The position numbers were made by a program, and so were the translations under genes. Below are positions 6,923 through 14,930 of a stretch of DNA of 17,565 nt, one piece after another; position 1 is the stretch's first letter, and every line of letters starts with the position of its first letter. Source of the DNA: WGOA01 sp964429745 (lineage in GTDB: Bacteria > Bacteroidota > Bacteroidia > Chitinophagales > BACL12); NCBI GenBank assembly GCA_964429745.1, contig CAYSDI010000077.1:1-17565 (forward strand), read 5' to 3'. Under the pieces are notes generated by a model. It was given only the letters and a program-made list of their open reading frames with translations. It was not told the origin of the DNA and did no database searches.

Positions 6923-7459
6923 TTACCAATTGGACGCCACCTTATTGAAGATGTCCTGCACCAATTGCAGGTTAATATCATCAATCAAGCCGTCCTGCAC
7001 ATCGCCGAGCTGGCTTGAACTTTCGTAGTCCGCAAAACGCGAGAAACTGCTGGACCAGCCTCCTTCTTCCACCAGCGTGTTTTCAAAATCAACAGCAACC
7101 GTGATCGTCAGGCGGTTCAGCGCGGTTAACTCATCGCCAGTTGGGGCAATAGGCGTAATCGCGTAACGGGTAATAGCGCCGCTAAAGGTCCACTCCCCTC
7201 CCGGCTCATCGCTCACAAAGAGGTTGGTTTCGCGCGTGAATTTGTCGCGAAGTGCCTCTGTAAATCGCTGGCTCAGGCCCGGTACGGCAAAACTGCTTGT
7301 GTTATCAAAATTTTCAATTGATACACTTTTTAGTTCAGGAGGAAAAGACGCATCGGTCAGTTTCAACGTGTAACTGCAGCCCGGTGCCGTTAAAAGGAAC
7401 AGCATCGCCCACAAAGCCCCGCTGGCATAAAATTGGCGATTACTATTCGCTAATTTCAT
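6923..7459 (-). CDS. lptE: LPS assembly lipoprotein LptE
   Basis: LptE is the outer-membrane lipoprotein that plugs the LptD barrel and helps insert lipopolysaccharide into the outer leaflet. The 178-residue product starts MKLANSNRQ, has a hydrophobic signal segment and a lipobox, LTAPGC, with lipidation at Cys28. The mature part reads SYTLKLTDASFPPELKSVSIENF and LSQRFTEALRDKFTRETNL, which match the Bacteroidota LptE pattern, including the 'free radical' RFTEAL helix and the C-terminal LVQDIFNKV helix. Residue 28 onward gives the usual ~150-residue mature protein. The ATG at 7459 overlaps the end of the sigma-54 activator gene by 17 bases, suggesting translational coupling. The longer upstream frame was not used because it would bury the signal peptide. 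Confidence 0.88.
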   Translation of the reverse strand: MKLANSNRQFYASGALWAMLFLLTAPGCSYTLKLTDASFPPELKSVSIENFDNTSSFAVPGLSQRFTEALRDKFTRETNLFVSDEPGGEWTFSGAITRYAITPIAPTGDELTALNRLTITVAVDFENTLVEEGGWSSSFSRFADYESSSQLGDVQDGLIDDINLQLVQDIFNKVASNW

Positions 7460-8795
7460 ATTCTTTAATCTTTCTGTACAATGTCCGCTCTGAAATGCCC
7501 AGGTCCAGGGCGGCATCCTTGCGCTTGCCTTTGTGTTTCTGCAAGGCCTTTTCAATCAACTCCTTTTCCTTTTCGGCAATGGACAAACTTTCTTCCACTC
7601 CGCTGCCATTGCTTCCGCCAGGCGCATCAATGACAATGGCAGAGGTATGGTCTTCTGCGGCCGGATCCTCCGCCACCGTTCTCCCTGACGGGGGAAAGGC
7701 CCCGCTGCTATACGCGGCTCCTGAATAGACACTACCCTGTGGTGCAGCACCCGAGCCCGCAGTACCCGGCGGATAAGCCGCAGCAAACGATGTGTTCCCT
7801 CCGCCCATGGAACCCTGGGCCTCTTCTGGCAGCAAATGCGAAGGCATGTGCAAATTGCCGACCTCGCCGTTTTCGCCCCCGGCCAGCTGCCAGACAAAGC
7901 GCTTAAGATCGTTGAGGTCCTTGCGCATTTCAAACAAGACCTTGTACAGAATCTCTCGCTCGTTGAGACTGTTCTGCGAAGCATCGCCGGCCAAAACAGG
8001 AAGATTGCGTTTGGTTAACTCCGGTAAAAAACGCCCGAGGTCGGCGCCTGAAACCGTTTTGTCGTTGGCCAGCACGCTCACCTGCTCGGCGATGTTTTTC
8101 AGCTCGCGCACATTGCCCGGCCAGGGGTACTTCTCCAAAATGCGACGCGCATCCGGGTCTAGGGCCACGGTGGGCATGCGGTAGCGCTCGGCAAAGTCTG
8201 TGGCGAACTTCCGGAACAGCAAAAAGATGTCATCCGAGCGCTCGCGCAGGGCCGGGACATTGATCGGCACAGTGTTAAGTCGGTAATACAAGTCCTCGCG
8301 AAACTTGCCGCGCGAAATCAGGTCCGGGAGGTTGACGTTGGTGGCGGCCACCACGCGGACATCCGTTTTTTGTGATTTGGAAGACCCCACCCGAATGAAC
8401 TCTCCTGATTCCAGAACGCGCAACAAACGCGCCTGTGTACCCAGCGGCAATTCGCCCACTTCGTCCAGAAAAATCGTGCCGCCGTTGACGGTTTCAAAAT
8501 AGCCTTTGCGGCTGTCGAAAGCTCCGGTAAAAGAGCCCTTTTCGTGGCCGAACAATTCCGAATCAATGGTGCCCTCCGGAATGGCCCCGCAGTTCACGGC
8601 GATGAACGGCGCGTGTTTGCGCGTGCTGTACTGGTGAATGATTTGGCTAAAAATCTCTTTGCCCACGCCACTTTCGCCGGTAATCAACACCGTCAGGTTG
8701 GTTGGGGCTACCCTTGTGGCTACTTCCAGCGCATAGTGAATGCCCGGACTGTTGCCGATGATGCCAAATCGCTGTTTAACCGATTGAATTTCCAT
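7443..8795 (-). CDS. Sigma-54-dependent transcriptional activator without receiver domain
   Basis: A 450-residue bacterial enhancer-binding protein that would use ATP hydrolysis to open sigma-54 promoters. The AAA+ domain starts almost at the N-terminus: Walker A GESGVGKE at residues 40-47, the sigma-54-contacting loop GSFTGA at 87-92 (a common variant of GAFTGA), and Walker B with D111-E112 in GGTIFLDE. A linker of about 75 residues, rich in Gly, Ser, Ala and Pro, follows the AAA+ domain. The C-terminus is a Fis-type helix-turn-helix, KRKDAALDLGISERTLYRKI. No receiver, GAF or PAS sensor precedes the AAA+ domain, so activity must be set by abundance or by a partner. The ATG at 8795 is 31 bases after the miaB stop; longer starts would overlap miaB. 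It is co-transcribed with miaB, lptE and secG. No matching -24/-12 promoter was found in the window. Confidence 0.9.
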   Translation of the reverse strand: MEIQSVKQRFGIIGNSPGIHYALEVATRVAPTNLTVLITGESGVGKEIFSQIIHQYSTRKHAPFIAVNCGAIPEGTIDSELFGHEKGSFTGAFDSRKGYFETVNGGTIFLDEVGELPLGTQARLLRVLESGEFIRVGSSKSQKTDVRVVAATNVNLPDLISRGKFREDLYYRLNTVPINVPALRERSDDIFLLFRKFATDFAERYRMPTVALDPDARRILEKYPWPGNVRELKNIAEQVSVLANDKTVSGADLGRFLPELTKRNLPVLAGDASQNSLNEREILYKVLFEMRKDLNDLKRFVWQLAGGENGEVGNLHMPSHLLPEEAQGSMGGGNTSFAAAYPPGTAGSGAAPQGSVYSGAAYSSGAFPPSGRTVAEDPAAEDHTSAIVIDAPGGSNGSGVEESLSIAEKEKELIEKALQKHKGKRKDAALDLGISERTLYRKIKEYEISE

Positions 8796-8826
8796 AACAG
8801 ATTCTATGCAGAACGCAAAGCTCTCT

Positions 8827-10332
8827 TTAAGCCTCTCGCGCGGTCGCCACCTGTGCCGCCTCCAATTCGCCCGCTGAAACCACACGTCCAATCAGCGTTG
8901 CGGACGTGCAATCTTCAATCAGAACGTTGACGTACTGGCCGGGCTGCCAGTCTTGGCGTCCGAAAACCACCATCTTGTTTTGGTCGTTGCGCCCGCACAA
9001 ATGCGCTGTTGAACGGCGGCTTTCCTTTTCAACCAAGACCCGGAAAACTTTGCCCAGGTCGCGGCGGTTGCTGGCCAGCGAATGTTCCCCTTGCAGCGCA
9101 ATGATTTCATTCAGGCGGCGTTTCTTGACCTCCAGCGGCACATCATCCGGGTACTTGCGCGCTGCCAGCGTGCCGGGACGTTCACTGTAGTAAAACATAT
9201 ACGCCATTTCGTACTGAACTTCGCGCATCAGCCGCAACGTGTCCTGGTGTTCCTGTTCCGTTTCGCCGCAAAAACCGGCAATAATGTCGGTGGAAATGCC
9301 GCAGTCCGGCACCCAGCGGCGGATGGCCGCAATGCGGTCCAAGTACCACTCCCGGTCGTAGGTGCGGTTCATGCGCTCCAGCACATCCGAATGGCCGCTC
9401 TGCACCGGCAGGTGGATATACTTGCATATGTTGGGATACCGCGCAATGGTTTGGAGTACTTCATCCGTCATGTCCTTGGGGTGCGACGTAGAGAATCGCA
9501 CGCGCAAGTCGGGATGCACCAGCGCCACCCGCTCCAGCAGCGAGTCAAAGCGCTCGGTTTGGCCTGTTTCGGGATTCAGCCACTTGTAGGAATCCACGTT
9601 TTGGCCCAGCAGGGTTACTTCACGATAACCGCGCTGGTACAAATCGAGGGCTTCGGCTTCAATCGTAAAGGCGTTGCGGCTGCGCTCGCGGCCACGGGTG
9701 AAGGGCACCACGCAGAACGAGCACATGTTGTCGCAGCCGCGCATGATGGATATGAAGGCCGTAACCCCGTTGCTGTCCAGGCGCAACGGGCTGATTTCCG
9801 CATAGGTTTCTTCGCGAGACAGCAGTACGTTGACCGCCTTCTGCCCGCTTTCCGCTTCGGCAATCAGGCCGGGCAGGCTTCGGTAAGCGTCGGGGCCGCA
9901 GACCACATCCACCAGCTTTTCCTCTTCTAGCAACTGGGCTTTTAACCGCTCGGCCATACAGCCCAAAATGCCAATAGTGGCTTCGGGTCTGGCCTTTTTC
10001 AGCCCCTGAAATTCGCGGAGGCGGGTGCGAATGCGCTGCTCCGCTTTGTCGCGAATGGAGCAGGTATTCAGCAAAATGAGGTCTGCTCCGGCGGCCTCAG
10101 TCGTGATGCCGTAGCCGGCTTCGTGCAGGATGGAGGCCACAATTTCAGAATCGCTGAAGTTCATCTGGCACCCATAGCTCTCAATGTAAGCCAGACGGCC
10201 ATTGGAACCGATGGCCAACGCTGCAGCAGCGAGGGCTTGCCCCTGAAGGGCATCTTCCAGGGGCTGGTGGCCTCCCTGTTCCAGCGGATGGCCGGCACCA
10301 ACTTCGTTTTCTTGAAAATCGCGGGTGTACAT
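8827..10332 (-). CDS. miaB: tRNA-2-methylthio-N6-dimethylallyladenosine synthase MiaB
   Basis: MiaB is a radical-SAM enzyme that adds a methylthio group to i6A37 in tRNAs reading UNN codons. The 501-residue product has all three domains. The N-terminal UPF0004 domain has its cluster cysteines in ESYGCQMNFSDSE (C55), LLNTCSIRD and LGCMAERLK. The radical-SAM domain has CDNMCSFC (CxxxCxxC) within RGCDNMCSFCVVPFTRGRERSR. The C-terminal TRAM domain includes GQYVNVLIEDCTSATLIGRVV. The first ~45 residues are a variable extension, as is usual in Bacteroidota. The ATG at 10332 is the first start after a well-formed promoter. It is the first gene of the operon that continues into the sigma-54 activator, lptE, the TPR-like gene and secG. 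Confidence 0.96.
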   Translation of the reverse strand: MYTRDFQENEVGAGHPLEQGGHQPLEDALQGQALAAAALAIGSNGRLAYIESYGCQMNFSDSEIVASILHEAGYGITTEAAGADLILLNTCSIRDKAEQRIRTRLREFQGLKKARPEATIGILGCMAERLKAQLLEEEKLVDVVCGPDAYRSLPGLIAEAESGQKAVNVLLSREETYAEISPLRLDSNGVTAFISIMRGCDNMCSFCVVPFTRGRERSRNAFTIEAEALDLYQRGYREVTLLGQNVDSYKWLNPETGQTERFDSLLERVALVHPDLRVRFSTSHPKDMTDEVLQTIARYPNICKYIHLPVQSGHSDVLERMNRTYDREWYLDRIAAIRRWVPDCGISTDIIAGFCGETEQEHQDTLRLMREVQYEMAYMFYYSERPGTLAARKYPDDVPLEVKKRRLNEIIALQGEHSLASNRRDLGKVFRVLVEKESRRSTAHLCGRNDQNKMVVFGRQDWQPGQYVNVLIEDCTSATLIGRVVSAGELEAAQVATAREA

Positions 10333-10395
10333 AAGAAAGGCTCAAAAGTGTGGACAAGCTCCAAGGACCGGCTAAGCAGCGGCCGCGCCGAAGAG

Positions 10396-10429
10396 CAAAA
10401 TTACGGTATTCCACTTATTGCGGTGACAA
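10396..10429 (-). promoter_or_regulatory. Bacteroidota-type promoter for the miaB-secG operon
   Basis: On the minus strand TTG (10429-10427) is followed by 23 bases and then TAATTTTG (10403-10396), a full match to the Bacteroidota -7 consensus TAnnTTTG. The spacing is within the 17-23 range reported for Flavobacterium. The transcription start would fall near 10390, leaving about 57 bases of leader before the miaB ATG. No other element of this quality is seen in the divergent miaB / membrane protein gap. Confidence 0.6.
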
Positions 10430-10474
10430 AATGGCAGCAAACCTGCTCACGGGCGGTGCTGTATTTTCGCCACC

Positions 10475-12167
10475 ATGACCAAAGGGAAGACAGGCGAGGC
10501 TTCTTTAGGCCCTAACAACGCCCAGCCCCAGCCATCCGCTGGTGTTCCGGGCACACTCGCGCCAGCTAACGCCATCCTGAACCGGTTGGGCTATGGCCTG
10601 GCTGGCTTGATTGTTTTTATGAGCCTGCCCTTGCCTTTTTTCTGGGACAGCATTTTGCTGGGGTCAGAGGTGGGGCAGCACTTTGTGCAAAACGGACTAT
10701 GGGCCTGGATTCTGCCGCCGCAACTGGACTCCGGCCACCCGCCAGCATTTGGCTGGTACCTGGCCTTGTGGTGGACTGCCCTGGGTCCTACGCTTCCGGT
10801 GGCGCACCTGGCTATGCTGCCGGTGTTGTTGCTCATCTGGGGCAGTTTCTACCGCCTCCTTCGCCTGTTGCTCCCCCATGCTAGCCAGCAAAGTGCCCAT
10901 TGGATCGGTGCCGGACTGCTCCTGCTGGAACCCACCTTTGCCGCTCAGGCTATTCACGTCGGCCCAGACCTGGTTCTGTTGGGGTTGTACCTAAGCGCGT
11001 TAGTATGCCTGATAGAACGCAGACCAGCGGTGTTGAGCCTCTTGCTGCTGGCCATGGGGATGACGAGCTTGCGGGGGTGTCTGGGTATGGCCGCTTTGTG
11101 GGTAACCGCCTTTGCGCTGGCTTGGCCTGCAGGTGCTTCCGCTGGAAAAAAAACCGACTCCCGNNNNNNNNNNNNNNNNNNNNNNNNNNNNNNNNNNNNN
11201 NNNNNNNNNNNNNNNNNNNNNNNNNNNNNNNNNNNNNNNNNNNNNNNNNNNNNNNNNNNNNNNCCGGCAACCTTTCCGGCAACACTCCCGCCAACCTTTC
11301 CGGCAACTCAATTGGCTTTTGTTGCCTTTTGGTCTGGCTGCCCTGGGTCTGGTGGCCTGGTTTAGCTACCACGCTTCGCAAACCGGCTGGGTGCTGGCCA
11401 ATCCGGATTCCGCCTGGTCCGCCAATCAAAAGTGGGCGGGTTTTGAAGGCATCCTCAGGAATGTCGGCCTCATCGTGTGGCGCTTGCTCGATTTCGGTCG
11501 GCTGGTGCTCTGGGTGCCCGGATTGCTGTGGATGTTGACCCTTTGGCGGGCAAAGGAGCCCATCCAAAGACAAGAACGCCGCATGCTTTTGGTTTTTGGG
11601 ACACCGCTGTTGGTGTTGAGCCTGGCTTTTTTGCCTTTCGCTAACCCCGTTGCCCACCGATACTTTCTGGTGGTCTTTGTGCTGGCGCTGCCTTGGTTCG
11701 CTTACCGGATTCATTTGTTGGACCCGACACGAAGCCGCTTCTACGGCATTGCCATCCTGTCCATGCTGGCCTTTGGACACCGATGGATTTATCCGGACAA
11801 AGTAGCCCAAGGCTGGGATGCTTCGCTGGCCCACCTGCCCTATTTTTCACTCATGAGCCAGGCCTGGAGCGAAATCCCGGACCCTGAAGCGGTGTACACC
11901 GAGTTTCCACTGTACAAACCCATGCAATCTGTGCGGCCGGGCTCCCAGCAGAAGCGCACTTCATTCAAAAAAGCCGAAGGGGACTGGCTAAGCCACGATT
12001 ATGTCCTTTACAGCAACATCATTAACGACATTCCCCACGACACCTACGACCAGATTACCAACACTTGGCCGCTCCAACGCGAATGGGAACGGGGGAAAGT
12101 GTTTATTCGCTTATACCGGAGACCTGGCATGGAGCCGATGGAATTGCCGGAGCTGCCTAACGAATAG
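10475..12167 (+). CDS. GT-C-like integral membrane protein, interrupted by an assembly gap
   Basis: A large membrane protein read in two pieces: 10475-11163 before the run of N, and 11264-12167 after it. The left piece has about six hydrophobic segments and a first extracytoplasmic loop, FWDSILLGSEVGQHF ... LDSGHPPAFGWYLALWW, whose acidic residue and HPP pattern resemble GT39/ArnT-like GT-C glycosyltransferases that use polyprenyl-linked sugars. The right piece has further membrane segments and a soluble tail ending PMELPELPNE, typical of GT-C architecture. The frames differ across the gap only because 100 N is not a multiple of three. The sequence on both sides belongs to the same in-frame 24-bp repeat, so I treat it as one gene. 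The start is the ATG at 10475. A generic multi-pass protein without transferase activity cannot be excluded. The antiporter gene follows after 51 bases. Confidence 0.72.
11164..11263. other. Assembly gap of 100 N
   Basis: Exactly 100 ambiguous bases, the conventional placeholder for a gap of unknown length. The last bases before it (ACTCCCG) and the first bases after it are parts of the same 24-bp repeat unit, so the missing sequence is probably more copies of that repeat. Confidence 0.97.
11264..11311 (+). repeat. 24-bp in-frame tandem repeat at the gap edge
   Basis: Two 24-base copies (11264-11287 and 11288-11311) share the core CCAACCTTTCCGGCAAC / GGCAACCTTTCCGGCAAC and differ at a few positions. 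In the frame of the downstream half they encode RQPFRQHS and RQPFRQLN. The left flank of the gap ends D-S-R, in the same phase as H-S-R of the repeat. The array therefore forms a basic octapeptide loop between membrane segments, probably cytoplasmic by the positive-inside rule (inference). Confidence 0.8.
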
Positions 12168-12175
12168 CGCATTTC

Positions 12176-12197
12176 ATTGAACTGTCGTTCGTTCAAT
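12176..12197. promoter_or_regulatory. 7-bp inverted repeat before the antiporter gene
   Basis: ATTGAAC (12176-12182) and its exact complement GTTCAAT (12191-12197) flank an 8-base spacer, in the 51-base gap between the GT-C-like gene and the antiporter start. It could form an RNA hairpin or be an operator half-site pair. No U-tract follows, so it is not a standard terminator. Confidence 0.35.
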
Positions 12198-12218
12198 CAT
12201 GTAACGCACCAGACCTGC

Positions 12219-14225
12219 ATGCAAATTCCCATTCTAAGAGAGATCGTCATTATTCTGGGCTTCTCTGTCCTGTTGATCCTGGCCTTCCAGCGCCTAAAAC
12301 TCCCCGCCTTGCTCGGCTTCCTGGTGGCTGGTATAGTTGCAGGACCGCACGGCCTGAACTTGATTCAGGCCAGCCACGAAGTGGAACTGCTGGCCGAAAT
12401 CGGGATCATTTTCCTGCTCTTTGTGATCGGCATTGAATTTTCTTTGAAAGGGCTTTCGAGCATAAGAAATGTTGTGCTATGGGGGGGGCTGCTCCAGGTA
12501 GGCGGCACCATTCTCGCCGCTGCCGGGGGGGCCTATTTGCTCGGAATTCCTTTTCGCTCTGCCATTTTCATGGGCTTCTTGTTGTCGCTGAGCAGCACGG
12601 CCATTGTCTTAAAAATGTTGCAGGAAAAGGGCGAGTTGGCCTCGCCACACGGCAGGGTAGCAATGGCTATGCTCATCTTCCAGGACATCGTGGTGGTGCC
12701 CATGATGCTGCTGGTGCCGATCCTGGCAGGCGAAGCAGAAAACCCGCTACAAACCATAGGTTTTCTTGTGGTTAAAGTGGTGCTGGTGGTTGGTCTGGTC
12801 ATCATTTTAGCCAAATACGCGGTACCGGGAATTCTGCGCAGGGTGGTTAAAACGAAAAGCCGGGAGCTGTTTATTCTCAGCATCGTCGTCATTTGCCTGG
12901 CTACGGCCTGGCTCACCTCATCGGTGGGTTTGTCGCTGGCCCTCGGCGCATTTTTTGCGGGCCTGATCATCTCTGAGTCGGAGTACAGCCACCAGGCCAC
13001 CGCTAACATTTTGCCCTTCCGCGAGATTTTCATCAGCTTCTTTTTTGTGTCCATCGGGATGTTGCTCGACATCCGATTTTTCTTCGACCATTTGCTGTTA
13101 GTCCTGGCCTTCAGCCTTGCCGTTACCGTAATAAAACTTCTGGTCATTGCGCTGGCTACTCTCATTCTGCGCTATCCGCCGCGCACCGCTTTGCTAACGG
13201 GATTGAGCCTGTTCCAGGTGGGGGAATTTGCATTTCTGCTCGCGGCGAGCGGCATGGAATTCGACCTGTTACCCGACGAAGTGTATCAGTACTTTCTGGC
13301 CATCTCCATCATCACCATGGGCATATCGCCCTTTGTGATTGCTTCGGCCCCCAAGATTACTACACGGTTGCTTCGCGCTCCCATGCCCCTTCCCCTGCGT
13401 GATTCGCTGCGCGCACTGGGCAGCCAAAATGCACCGAAAGGTCCGGAGGTGGAAAAACCGCTACAAGACCACCTGGTCATCATTGGATTTGGGCTCAACG
13501 GCGAAAATGTGGCTAAAGCTGCCCGCTATGCCGGCATTGACTACATCATTGTGGAACTTGATCCGGAGGCTATCGCCAAGGCTAAGTCCATGGGCGAACC
13601 GATTTTGTACGGTGACGCAACCGATGCGGTCATTCTCCAGCATGTTGCCGTTCAAAATGCCCGCGTTGTTGTTGTGGCTATTTCCGATCCCGATTCCACG
13701 CATAAAATCATTCGGGGCATCCGCGACTTTACGGAGACCGCCTACATCGTTGTGCGCACGCGCTACACCCGCGAAATTGAAGAGAACCTGAAACACGGTG
13801 CCGACGAGGTGATCCCGGAAGAATTTGAGACCTCCATTGAGATCTTTACCCGTGTGCTGCGGCATTACCTGGTTGCTCAAGATGAAATCCAGGGTTTTGT
13901 GAACCAAATCCGCTCCCGCAACTACGAAATGCTTCGCAGTTTGCCCGGCAACAGCCTGCCCACCCCCGGGGTTCGTCTACAGCTTCCCGATGCGGAAATT
14001 GCCACCTTGCCAGTTTACCAAGGCAACAATGCGGTTGTGGGCAAAAGCATTGTTAAGTCGGGCCTGCGGGAGAATTTTGGGGTCACGATTCTGGCCATTC
14101 GCCGCAGCGACACCTACTTAGACGAAATCAACCCAGAGACGGTGATTTTACAAGATGATGTGTTGTACGTTTTTGGCAAGCCGGAAAATGTGGTGCGCCT
14201 TAACAAGTTCTTCTGCCTTAATTAA
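12219..14225 (+). CDS. KefB-type monovalent cation:proton antiporter with RCK domains (CPA2)
   Basis: A 668-residue transporter of the CPA2 family exchanging K+ or Na+ for protons across the inner membrane. Residues 1 to about 385 form the exchanger domain with about 12 hydrophobic segments. It includes LPALLGFLVAGIVAGP, the family QD motif in LIFQDIVVVPMMLL, and SLALGAFFAGLIISESEY. An RCK/TrkA-N domain follows from about residue 416, with the nucleotide-binding GFGLNG at 423-428, and RVVVVAISDPDSTHKI further on. A TrkA-C domain ends the protein (about 570-660; NNAVVGKSIVKSGLRENFGVTILAI). Both RCK parts are complete, so gating by NAD(H) or a nucleotide ligand is expected. I chose the ATG at 12219 (MQIPILREIVII), which is where I recall homologues starting. 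An upstream in-frame ATG at 12177 would add 14 unrelated residues. No KefF/KefG-type ancillary gene is adjacent. Confidence 0.92.
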   Translation: MQIPILREIVIILGFSVLLILAFQRLKLPALLGFLVAGIVAGPHGLNLIQASHEVELLAEIGIIFLLFVIGIEFSLKGLSSIRNVVLWGGLLQVGGTILAAAGGAYLLGIPFRSAIFMGFLLSLSSTAIVLKMLQEKGELASPHGRVAMAMLIFQDIVVVPMMLLVPILAGEAENPLQTIGFLVVKVVLVVGLVIILAKYAVPGILRRVVKTKSRELFILSIVVICLATAWLTSSVGLSLALGAFFAGLIISESEYSHQATANILPFREIFISFFFVSIGMLLDIRFFFDHLLLVLAFSLAVTVIKLLVIALATLILRYPPRTALLTGLSLFQVGEFAFLLAASGMEFDLLPDEVYQYFLAISIITMGISPFVIASAPKITTRLLRAPMPLPLRDSLRALGSQNAPKGPEVEKPLQDHLVIIGFGLNGENVAKAARYAGIDYIIVELDPEAIAKAKSMGEPILYGDATDAVILQHVAVQNARVVVVAISDPDSTHKIIRGIRDFTETAYIVVRTRYTREIEENLKHGADEVIPEEFETSIEIFTRVLRHYLVAQDEIQGFVNQIRSRNYEMLRSLPGNSLPTPGVRLQLPDAEIATLPVYQGNNAVVGKSIVKSGLRENFGVTILAIRRSDTYLDEINPETVILQDDVLYVFGKPENVVRLNKFFCLN

Positions 14226-14280
14226 CAGAACTCCCAGCTTCTTCGTTACGCGCAAGTTTCAACAGCCGTCCGCAACCCCC

Positions 14281-14772
14281 TCAGGGCAGCGATAAATTGG
14301 CGGCAGCCCAGGACTCGCGAAGGGGTCGCTTCCAGGTGTGGCGCCATTCGCCCAGTGTTTGTACGGTGTGGTCGTAGACCGGCGTATCCGGCCTGAGGGT
14401 GCCCGCCTTTTCAGCAGCTTCCAGCGCATCGCGGTGCAGCAGCTGCAAGCCTTGAGGCGTTTCACAGGCCAGGTTTAGTCGCCCGAAAAAGTCCACGCCA
14501 AGGCGCGCTCCCCAATCGCGCACAATCCGCACAGAACTGTCAATGGAGCAGCCGCTGACGCCGCTGTAGTTTTCATCCGCGGCAAAAACCAGAAAGTGGT
14601 GGCCGTGCACGCCTGCCCATGCGCGCACGGGAGCCCCGTGTGCCGCCCAGCTTTGGGCAAAGGTTGAAAGGCCCTCGTTCACTTCGCGGCATTCGGATTC
14701 GCTCAACGCGCGATCGGCCTGGTAAATCCAGATGCGGGAATTGTCGGGAAGCTGGTCTAACGGAGCGAGCAT
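14281..14772 (-). CDS. Conserved Bacteroidota protein (commonly mislabelled 'ABC transporter ATPase')
   Basis: A 163-residue soluble protein without signal peptide or membrane segment. It contains RIWIYQADRALSESE, FAQSWAAHGAPVRAW, FLVFAADENYSGVSGCSIDSSV and RLGVDFFGRL, then a C-terminal GEWRHTWKRPLRESWAA. I recall this pattern from a small Bacteroidota family that databases often call 'ABC transporter ATPase'. There is no Walker A, Walker B or ABC signature here, so that name is not supported. The invariant-looking SGCSIDSS, with a cysteine next to acidic and hydroxyl residues, is the best candidate for a functional site. It lies downstream of the iron-sulfur pair on the same strand but has its own promoter at 14792-14818. 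Its role is unknown; the pairing with iron-sulfur genes recurs in my memory of Bacteroidota genomes. Confidence 0.85.
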   Translation of the reverse strand: MLAPLDQLPDNSRIWIYQADRALSESECREVNEGLSTFAQSWAAHGAPVRAWAGVHGHHFLVFAADENYSGVSGCSIDSSVRIVRDWGARLGVDFFGRLNLACETPQGLQLLHRDALEAAEKAGTLRPDTPVYDHTVQTLGEWRHTWKRPLRESWAAANLSLP

Positions 14773-14791
14773 GGCAAAGCGGTTTAATAGA

Positions 14792-14818
14792 CAAAATTAC
14801 GCCGGGCGCCGCCGCCAA
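14792..14818 (-). promoter_or_regulatory. Bacteroidota-type promoter for the 14281-14772 gene
   Basis: On the minus strand TTG (14818-14816), a 16-base GC-rich spacer and TAATTTTG (14799-14792) give a full TAnnTTTG match, one base short of the usual 17-23 spacing. The transcription start would fall near 14785, so the leader before the ATG at 14772 would be only about 13 bases. Confidence 0.5.
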
Positions 14819-14822
14819 TCAC

Positions 14823-14930
14823 CCGGACAGGCGATCACCTGAACAACCCTGCTGCCTGTACTCGCCCTCAACGCTGCCCGGCTTCGTGACCACATCCGGA
14901 CAGGCGATCACCTGAACAACCCTGCTGCCT
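14823..14930. repeat. Perfect 35-bp direct repeat at the 3' end of the iron-sulfur gene
   Basis: Two identical 35-base copies occupy 14823-14857 and 14896-14930, with 38 bases between them (73-base period). The copy at 14896-14930 contains the last codons and TGA stop of the iron-sulfur protein gene. The other copy lies in the non-coding gap downstream. This looks like a local tandem duplication of the gene's end. Confidence 0.92.

Noticed and set aside
9082..9930. A 282-codon open frame on the plus strand opposite miaB
   Set aside because: It lies wholly antisense to a strongly conserved gene, has no recognisable motif, and is explained by codon bias of miaB.
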